Positions 56,305-64,000 of a stretch of 64,000 nt of DNA are shown in pieces (within the stretch, counting starts at the first letter, position 1; each line of letters opens with the position of its first letter). The DNA lies in contig JAJEKV010000053.1 in NCBI GenBank assembly GCA_021234155.1, positions 8,635,424-8,699,423 of the forward strand, read 5' to 3'. The DNA comes from Isoetes taiwanensis. Taxonomy: Eukaryota; Streptophyta; Lycopodiopsida; Isoetales; Isoetaceae. A program made the position numbers and the translations under genes. The notes under the pieces are model-generated. The model did no database searches. It was given only the letters and a program-made list of their open reading frames with translations, and was not told the origin of the DNA.

Positions 56305-58233
56305 ACTATGATCTACTTGTGTATGCAGCTAGAGGTCCAGGCGAGTCCATAGAGATGAACAGACGCCGGCCAGGCAGCACCCAGCATACGAAGAATTCGG
56401 TCCCATGACTCTCGAAGAGATGTCGCAGATGAGATCGGACCTTCAAGAAATAAAAGCCTTTTTGGCAGCACAAGCAGGAGTTGGCCCAGATGACAATGTC
56501 CAGTTGCCGCAAGCACCACCTCGAAAGGCGGGAAAGGATAAGAAGAAGAGCAAAAGAAGGAGGTCCCAAGCACGGACTCCTCCAACACAAGCTCAGATTC
56601 AGACTCCGACTCTGAGGAAGAGGTAGAAGAGGTGCGAGACCGTAGGGATGACAGACCCAGGGACACAAAGATCTCAGACTACCAGAAGAAAGTAGACTCG
56701 GCGCTGAGTAATGTATGGAAGGCAAGAAAGCTTGAACAGTTCTCAGGGGACAGTCGGTCAGGCATGGAGGCAGAGGCCTGGCTGGACGAGATGAGAGAAT
56801 ATGGGAATGCATATGGAATGAAGGACAAAGATAAAGGCAGGATGGCAACAACCAACCTCAAGGGCGCAGCTCGCATTTAGTGGAAGGGATATGCCAAAGC
56901 ACATGGACTGAGCCGAGACAGCTGCAGGTTTTGGAAATTCTCAAAGGCATTCAAGCGCCACTATGTGCCAAGGGAGCACAAATGTCACATGATGCAGCAA
57001 TTCTATCGACTACAGCAGGGCAACAAGTCAGTGCAGAAATACACGGAAGAGTTCATGAAACTTAGGCTGGGTTCAAAACCCACTGGCTACCATCGGGTGG
57101 GAGACGTGGGTGGGTGCAAGTCCCACCAACCATGCCTTCAATTAAAAAAAAAAAAAGAGATAAGGAAGTTGGTAAGAGCAATTAACTCTCGAACAGCATC
57201 AGAAGCGGAATCGAAAGCAGTTAGCCTGCAAGGATTCGGCCCTCAGAACAGCAGGCAGAAACAGCAGTACTATCAGGATAAGGGCAAAGCAACATGAAGT
57301 TATAGCCCTAGGGCAGCTAGTCCTGGACCAGCAAAAGCTCCATACAGTGGCAGTTATGGGAAGCAGCAGGAGAAGAAACAGGTATCCTTCAAAGATAAGC
57401 AAGAAGGGTCAAACTATTCGAAAGAGATGCGATCCTTTAATGCCTAAGGAGAAGAGGCAGGAGTGCATTGAGAAACAGCTCTGCTTCAGGTGCTTCCAGC
57501 CAGGCCACAGAACAGCAAACTACCCTTTTGTCATGAATGCATCATTAGCAGAGTTGGGTGGATGGGAGACTCCCTCTGACGACGACGGCGGGGAAGCACG
57601 CGACTTCATTCAGGGTGAGTGTCACATTTTTGCTGCCATAGATTCAGACCAAGCAGAAAATCAGTATCAGGTAATCTCCACAGTAGGGAAAGCCAAGGCC
57701 AAATCCTTCATAGTCCTGATAGATATGGGGAGCACCCACAACTTTGCGTCTCCAAGAATGGTTGAGATGTTGAAGCTCAAGCCGTTGAAGTCCAAGCCGA
57801 GACCCGTGGTGTTAGTAAGCGGGGCAGTGAGACACACGGTAGGCAAGAGGATAAATTTCGACATCGACTTGCCAGGGATCAACATCTAAATGGGGGCAGA
57901 AGTGATGAATATCGGGAACTATGATTTGATCATCGGCATGGAGTCCTCGCTCCAGCAAAGGCCATCATCGACTGTGGAAACTGTAAAGTGACCTTGATGG
58001 CGCCCAACGGCAAAGTCGTAGAAATTACAGGTAAGGAAGTTGGTCCTATCATGCAGTGTATGTCTAGTAAGCGGCTGCTCAAGTGCATAAAGAGCGAGCA
58101 GATAGCCTATGTCTTCAAGCTTCAGATCGAAGAGCTCGAGTCAGAAGAAAGCAAGGAAGATAAGGTGCTCAGCAAATTACCAAAGCAGATAGCTAAGTTG
58201 GTCAAGGAGTTCCATGATCTCTTCCCAGTTGTC
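56305..58233 (+). pseudogene. Gypsy gag-protease of the LTR element, broken
   Basis: Gag begins with a coiled-coil/basic segment (MTLEEMSQMRSDLQEIKAFL, then KKKSKRRR). It shifts frame near 56570 into an acidic SDSDSDSEEE stretch and the capsid-like core (AEAWLDEMREYGNAYGM; HYVPREHKCHMMQQFYRL; KYTEEFMKLR), with a TAG at 56878. A SINE-like insert follows at 57064. After another shift the zinc knuckle reads CFRCFQPGHRTANY, with the last Cys replaced by Tyr. The aspartic protease has VLIDMGSTHNF, Met where D-S/T-G is usual. The end is KEFHDLFPVV, the usual lead-in to RT, where an AT-rich block cuts it at 58233. It is inactive. Confidence 0.85.
57064..57156 (+). mobile_element. SINE-like insertion in gag
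   Basis: GGGTTCAAAACCC resembles a tRNA-type B box. The ~90-bp insert carries GGGTGGGAGACGTGGGTGGG and ends in a 13-base A tract. It interrupts gag between KLR and EIRKLV. Target duplications are not clear, so the boundaries are approximate. Confidence 0.45.
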
Positions 58234-59903
58234 TTAATTATCTTTTAATAAGAAATTTGATGGTTACTAAAGTATTTAATTGCTTTCACTTTAATCTATT
58301 TACAATTAAATTTTCATGTAAGAAAGGCCCTGAATAATTAATTGTTATTTTTCAAAATACGTAAAAGAAAAATTTAAAATGAAATTAATTAAATGGTTAC
58401 ACTTATGCTTTAATAACATTTTTTTTTGAAAAGTTTATTATTGATTAATTTTCAATATATTTTCAATTATTCATAGTTATAATTAAAACATTAACTTTAT
58501 AATTTAATAAATTTCAAACTAAAACTTTTCTTAAAGTGTTTTTAAAAGTGTCAAAGCTTGTAAATTGTGAAATTCTTATAATAATTTTAAGTCATCGCTT
58601 ATCAAACCATCATATTTCATTTAGAAATTATCATGATTGTTAACATTAAATTTGTTAAATCACTAAAAATTGAAATTTTATGTTCTTGAAATGTCTAATT
58701 CTAAACAAGTGAAAATTAGTTTGAAAAGCAAATTTTATGCCTTGATAACTGTTAAGGTTTTAATTTAAGGATAAATTTATATAATTAAAAATTATAAATA
58801 ATATAATAATCAAGAAGAATTAAACGATACATATATTCTTATAATGACATCCTTAAAGTGCTATCTTTTAAATCTGAATAAGTTCAAGTTTTGTTGAATA
58901 TGTCATATGTGCATTTTATTCATGTTTGATGTGTCATATGTGTCAGATAGTGGTAGTGTGCCATTCCTAGAACTAATCAAAAGCATAATTAATTAATGTT
59001 AATGTAATATATATAAGCGCAACTCATAAAACTAAAACTGGAAGACTAACCTCAAAATCTTTCACTTGACGTTTCCTTTCCATAAAGGATTTTTTTTATC
59101 GAAAGCCCTAATGGGAAATTTACATCTTGAAAATGTAGCCTCTAGTTGTTACAAAAAACCATATCCTATGACCGCCGCTATGACAACAAAAAATGGTTAG
59201 CTACACAAACATTACAATCATGGGATCAAATAAGGTTTGTAAACGACATATCATTTGGTTGACTAGAACCATGAGACTAGAATTCTCCGGAGTTAATTTT
59301 CTCCACCTATATTCCCTCTTGCCTATTAAAAAAAAAAAAAAAAAGAACTTTAAAGAAAGTAATGCTGCATACTAGCAATATTAATAAATAATAAACACTC
59401 ATCTTCGAATACTTATCCATATCCTCAACCGAGATCCATCTCAATTTCTTTGGATCCAAAATTGTTAACAAGTAGATGCATTCTTCCTTGATACTTCTCA
59501 TTTCCTTGAAAGATGAAGCCAATGAAGCCAAAGCTACTAAGCTATTCATTGGTTCAGTTTCCGCTTCAGTTGTCGCCATGAGTTCGCTATGAAAATCGAA
59601 GTTATGATATATTTAACAAAATTTGGACTTATTCAAATCTAATAAATATATTTCAAGAATTCCATGATAAGATTATATATATTTTAACTCTTATTGATTT
59701 CAATAATTTGTTTTAATTATCTTTTAATAAAAAATTTGATGGTTATTAAAGTATTTAATTGTTTTCTAAGCTAAGTTTCACTTTAATCTATTTACAATTA
59801 AATTTTCATGTAAGAAAGGCTCTATATAATTAAATGTTATTTTTCAAAATACTTAAAGAAAATTTTAGACTGAAATTAATTAAATACTTACACTTATGCT
59901 TTA
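58234..59903. repeat. AT-rich block flanked by ~185-bp direct repeats
   Basis: 58234-58412 and 59713-59903 are about 90 percent alike (both start TTAATTATCTTTTAATAA and end ACTTATGCTTTA). They enclose 1.3 kb of very AT-rich DNA. Left of it gag is cut; right of it copy B of the transposon is cut inside an intron. The repeats lack TG...CA ends. A minus-strand frame at 59579-59307 (MATTEAETEPMNSLVALASL) is short and unrecognised. Confidence 0.7.
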
Positions 59904-59978
59904 GAAACAGGAAATACTATTCCGGAATACACTACGTAATCAAAGAGAAAAGTAACTGTATTCTGGAATAAGACTTAC

Positions 59979-62900
59979 CAGACAAGGTTTTCATATCCTG
60001 CCTGAACTGGAGAACCAAAGTGATTTTTGAAAGCTGATTCTACCAAGCCAAACTGCATGCTCGAATGGAAAGTAACTAAACGCCAATGTTTGGCCGTTGT
60101 GATCTGCTTGATTCCATCAATGAAAGCATTAAACTCTGAAAATTTGATGGGCTGGTCGTCGTATCTGCTGTCTTTAAGCTTAAACCCGTAGGGAAGATCA
60201 GCAATAACCAAAGTGAAGTCCTGTGGCTTAACCGTTCCGACAAGGTTCGTGCAATCACCATGAATGATTGAATATAAATTGTTTTGATCAAACATGCAAA
60301 ATCTCTCGTAGTCGGATGGTTCTGGCTCAACAGTTCTTCTTTCAAATTAACGACCTCTCTTCCGTCTTTGTTCTAACCAAATGCATAAAGCCCTCGGGAA
60401 GGTCTTTGTTTTTCTTTTTGCTCTGAGGAAAAACATAACAACAACTGTAAGGAGATCGTGTGTGCAAAGACGAGGAATGTTGAGAGTACTTACCCAGCCC
60501 TCAAAATTTGGTGCATATTGCACAATGTCATTTCGTCGAAGTGGCTATTGGGTAGAGTTCCTTGCACCTTTCCCATGTCTCGACGTTTAGCTGTTCCATC
60601 AAACATGTTTGACATGTTATGACGTTCTTTTGGCTGCAAGACGTTAAGGAAACAATGAGTTAAAAAGTAAGAAACAAGGCAAAGTAGAAGGAAAACAAAT
60701 AAAAGTCAAGCTATTTGTATTCTGGAATACAAACTGCTTAACCGGTGATGCTACCTCGAAACAATATGCAGAAAATAGTTCTGTTAAAGGACACAAACAT
60801 TGCTTGTCTCTAGAAAAGCATTGTGTATTCCGGAATACACATTGCTTCTCTGAAGGAAGCAATGTGTATTCTGGAATACACAATTCTTTTTTAGAAGAGG
60901 GCATGTGTATTCCAGAATACACATGCCTTCCTTCACATGGGCAATGTGTATTCCGGAATACACATTGCTTGTCTGTAGGAAAGCATTGTGTATTCCGGAA
61001 TATACAATACCCATGTGAAGAAAGGTATGTGTATTCTGGAATACACTATCTACCCCGATGTTTTTGGGACTCTAACATCTAAAGAGTAAAGTATGTGGCA
61101 GAGATCTTACTTGTGCAATTCCTTTGACATTTCTTCTAGGCTAAACTCCTTATCAACAACTTTTTGGAGAAGCCGCTCTAGAAGCTCTGTGTCGGAGAAG
61201 CCCTGCATTTCTCGCCAGACGGTAATGGTCATTTCTTTTTTGGGCACGTCAGATGATTTTTTCTTGGCTGTCTCCTTGCCCTTGCTCTTTAACTCCCCTC
61301 GTTCGAACATTGTAAAAATCTCGTCCTGGAGTTCCCAAATCTGTTCAAAAGGATTTCAAGTGAGATAGTTGATTTGTTATTCTGGAATACGTTTTGTGCT
61401 TACCTTGCCATCTCTAAAAGCTAATTGGAACCAGTTATCGTGGCCAATGAGAGACTGCCTTTTATTGGCCTCGTCATATTTCAGGCAACATTCAATGGCA
61501 CACGCCTCCTTAAGCTCCAAGGAAAACGCTGGCTTCTTCAGGTCCTCACCGTACTTTTTCTTGAAAATTACGTACTCCCTGTGCATGAACCGGATCTTGT
61601 CGACGAAGCTCATCTTTAGTTTGTACTCGTTGTCAGCATTGTGGGTGTTGGCAACGATTTTTGCTTCTTCATCGGTAAGACCAGAGTAGACAGCGCAGAG
61701 GACGGAGAGGTACCTCGGGTTCTTCTTCTCTTTATAAAGTTGCCTTCTTGCCTTGAAGCTGTGATTTCCTCCCAAGACGTAGTGAGTGTAGGTGTCTGCG
61801 TTGCCGCTCTAGAAGCTCTGTGTCGGAGAAGCCCTGCATTCCTCGCCAGACGGTAATGGTCATTTCTTTTTTGGGCACGTCAGATGATTTTTTCTTGGCT
61901 GTCTCCTTGCCCTTGCTCTTTAACTCCCCTCGTTCGAACATTGTAAAAATCTCGTCCTGGAGTTCCCAAATCTGTTCAAAAGGATTTCAAGTGAGATAGT
62001 TGATTTGTTATTCTGGAATACGTTTTGTGCTTACCTTGCCATCTCTAAAAGCTAATTGGAACCAGTTATCGTGGCCAATGAGAGACTGCCTTTTATTGGC
62101 CTCGTCATATTTCAGGCAGCATTCAATGGCACACGCCTCCTTAAGCTCCAAGGAAAACGCTGGCTTCTTCAAGTCCTCACCGTACTTTTCCTTGAAAATT
62201 ACGTACTCCCTGTGCATGAACCGGATCTTGTCGACGAAGCTCATCTTTAGTTTGTACTCGTTGTCAGCATTGTGGGTGTTGGCAACGATTTTTGCTTCTT
62301 CATCGGTAAGACCACAGTAGACAGCGCAGAGGACGGAGAGGTACCTCGGGTTCTTCTTCTCTTTATAAAGTTGCCTTCTTGCCTTGAAGCTGTGATTTCC
62401 TCCCAAGACGTAGTGAGTGTAGGTGTCTGCGTTTTCTCTGTCATAGTCCTGGGGGGTTTTGCACTGCTCCCTGTCAACAAGGACAACTATTGGGGCCACA
62501 TGAGCATTTGGATTGCTCCTTATTCTGTCTTTCAGGTTCCTCAAGTGATCGGCGTAAATTTTGCGAACCTGAAGTGGCCTTTCACCAGCTTCATTTTTCG
62601 GTGGAAGCTTCATACAAGTGACTGGCAAATAAATGACACCTTGCACAAACTTGTGCAGGTTAATCTCTTCCATTTTCTCAGATGTTTTATCAATTTTTTT
62701 TTTCTTTGATAGCAACACCAGGTGCTTTGCCCTTCCCCTTCTTCTTCTTAGGTTCCTCAGAGCATCTTCTGCTGTAATCAAAGCCGTTTGCTTTTTTTTA
62801 GGCTCTTTAGCAGCAACGGTTTGCCTTTGCCGCTTCCTTGGTGGTGGTGACGGTGGTCTTTCTTCGGACTGTGATGGACTCCCAGATGGTGATGATGCAC

Positions 62901-63225
62901 TGCTCGGGCTCTCTGGGTTATCCTCTTCCCCTTGTTCTGACTCGCTGTAGGGGAAGTCCTCGCTCGTTGTGCTTCGAACGTAGTTAATGATGGCACAGAG
63001 CGACCTCTTGTTCAGGTAGTGAGAAACATACTTATAAAGAGGATGTGGATTTAGTTTCACCACTCTAAGGTAGGATTCATCAACATGAATAAAGCCTTGG
63101 GATGTCTGAAAAGACAGTCTCCCTCCCTGACCGGACTCCCCAGCTACTTCACTCACGGGCTCCGACAGACATGTAGGAAAGTAAGGGTGCTGTACTTTCC
63201 AGAAGTACCCCTTGTAAAGAACCAT
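59979..63225 (-). CDS. ParB-like/DNA methyltransferase fusion, copy B (3' exon missing)
   Basis: Exon 1, 63225-62035, encodes: an N-terminal segment (MVLYKGYFWKVQHPYFPTC); a Ser/Pro/acidic and Lys/Arg-rich linker with a nuclear-signal-like KKKKID; and the ParB-like domain at residues ~185-340 (GVIYLPVTCMKLPPKN, HVAPIVVLVDR, YVLGGNHSFKARRQL). The ...FRDGK/GTAAGC donor joins exon 2 (IWELQDEIFTMFERGE...), proving one fused gene. A 631-bp tandem duplication repeats part of exons 1-2 (61172-61802 and 61803-62433). Downstream exons are 61340-61111, 60633-60494 and 60422-59979. The last carries IIHGDCTNLVG and LVIADLPYGFKL (motif IV). The exon with motif I is lost at the left truncation, so this copy cannot make the full enzyme. 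Confidence 0.8.
60823..61046. repeat. Six phased palindromes in intron 2, copy B
   Basis: Starts at 60823, 60864, 60905, 60946, 60988 and 61029, the same spacing and the same central-dinucleotide order (CG, TG, CA, CG, CG, TG) as copy A. The fifth has one arm mismatch (GGAATATAC). Confidence 0.95.
61172..62433. repeat. 631-bp tandem duplication inside copy B
   Basis: 61172-61802 and 61803-62433 are near-identical; the junction joins GTGTCTGCG to TTGCCGCTCTAG. It duplicates the end of the ParB exon, intron 1 and part of exon 2 and makes the exon order unproductive unless the extra exons are skipped. Confidence 0.95.
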
Positions 63226-63580
63226 TGAGTTTGGAAGTTTTCGTAGATAGTAGGCGTAGCTGACTCCTCAAGCCTTCTCTGTGGGTGCGGTTTTTGTAAG
63301 AGTTTAAGGGGCCTCTTCTGTTGTTTCTTGCTGTTGTCTTGTCTGTGCAAATTGTTTGTAAACACGACCTTGTTAGAGAAAACAGTGGCCAAAAACTATT
63401 CCAGAATACAAAATGTTGCAAAAAGGGAAAAAAGAGGGCAAAAAGAGGACAAAAATGCCAAAAAAGCACTGCTATCTTGACAAAGAAACAGGTCTAAACA
63501 AGCTTTAAAGGCAGGAAAAACGCCTAAAATAACTAAAAAACTCATGGAAAAGTAACCTCTTAAAACCTAAAAACACGAAA

Positions 63581-63680
63581 GTGTATTCCGGAATACACTC
63601 GCTTTCACTCGAAGGCGAAAGTGTATTCCGGAATACACTTTCGCCTTCGAGAGAAGGCGATAGTGTATTCGGGAATAAGA
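63581..63680. promoter_or_regulatory. Three phased palindromes in the divergent promoter, copy B
   Basis: Starts at 63581, 63621 and 63663 (steps 40 and 42), the first two perfect GTGTATTCCGGAATACAC. Spacers (TCGCTTTCACTCGAAGGCGAAA) are near-palindromic too. A further core lies at 63918 and a partial one at 63991. Confidence 0.9.
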
Positions 63681-64000
63681 AACAGACATCCAAATGATTG
63701 TACGTTGTACTTTCTTACTAACCTCTCCATGTTTTCTCTATGTGAATCGGAATACAGTCTCTGAATATTATAATCGAAGGCGCTGGCGCTGGCGACTTGA
63801 GCTCAGAGACTGGAATACGCAACTGAAGGCGCCAAAATTTCCTTTTAAATATATCATTTTTGTCTTGCTCTTTTTTTATGTGAAGCGGAATACGTTTAGC
63901 TTTACTATCCTACTCCTGTGTATTCCAGAATAGCTTTTATTTTGACTTTCACTTGATTAGTACTGGAACGTCTACTTGTACTACGTGGGCGTGTATTCGG

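Larger units (their letters stand above)
59904..64000. mobile_element. Second copy (B) of the ParB-methyltransferase transposon, truncated left, running off the window
   Basis: It is colinear with 46.1-49.6 kb, starts abruptly inside intron 4 of the ParB-methyltransferase gene and ends in the divergent promoter. Sequence is cleaner than copy A: the ParB exon is open for 405 codons. The transposase gene would start about 100 bp past the window end. Confidence 0.9.

Noticed and set aside
58234-59903. LTR retrotransposon with short LTRs
   Set aside because: The direct repeats lack TG...CA ends, and no primer site or coding region lies inside.

Overview
This is a land-plant nuclear segment. It holds three intron-rich plant genes in a sea of transposons. 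Codon structure, GT-AG introns, a VAMP71 SNARE, an HDA9-type deacetylase and a plant ABC1-like kinase support this. A fern or other seed-free plant is my guess from the repeat load, not something the sequence proves.

Layout. 1-2.2 kb: broken Copia element. 3.3-4.1 kb: small DNA transposon with 20-bp terminal inverted repeats (TIRs). 4.9-6.1 and 7.9-9.9 kb: two LINE copies. 10.5-16.6 kb: VAMP71 (minus) and HDA9-like (plus), divergent and apparently intact. 17-26 kb: gene relics (coiled-coil fragment, PPR piece, GH20 hexosaminidase pseudogene, a methyltransferase-like relic) and a LINE 3' end. 27-32 kb: repeats and microsatellites. 32.9-38.9 kb: intact 12-exon ABC1/ADCK1-like kinase gene. 39.2-40.3 kb: hAT relic.

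40.3-58.2 kb: an LTR retrotransposon (5' LTR 40333-41867, tRNA-Met-type primer site, gag-protease 56.3-58.2 kb). Between primer site and gag it carries two extra genes. The first encodes a divergent histone H3, closest in its signature residues to centromeric CENH3; the second is unrecognised. Each has its own TATA box and a pair of 65-bp hairpin repeats upstream.

45042-56270: an 11.2-kb DNA transposon inserted in that retroelement. It is flanked by TTAA and has TIRs. It encodes two divergent genes: a transposase-like protein with DUF7869-type motifs (plus), and an intron-split fusion of a ParB-like domain with a permuted (beta-class) DNA amino-methyltransferase (minus), an architecture otherwise familiar from phages and bacteria. 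An 18-bp palindrome, GTGTATTCCGGAATACAC, is repeated with a 41-bp period inside an intron of the ParB-methyltransferase gene and again in the divergent promoter. A second copy of the element fills 59.9-64.0 kb and runs off the window. The ParB-methyltransferase, transposase and phased palindromes look like one mobile system and are the strongest candidate for something undescribed; the CENH3-like gene in a retroelement is the second.

Caution: differences between the transposon copies pile up at CAG/CTG triplets, so many frameshifts there may be base-calling errors at CHG-methylated sites.
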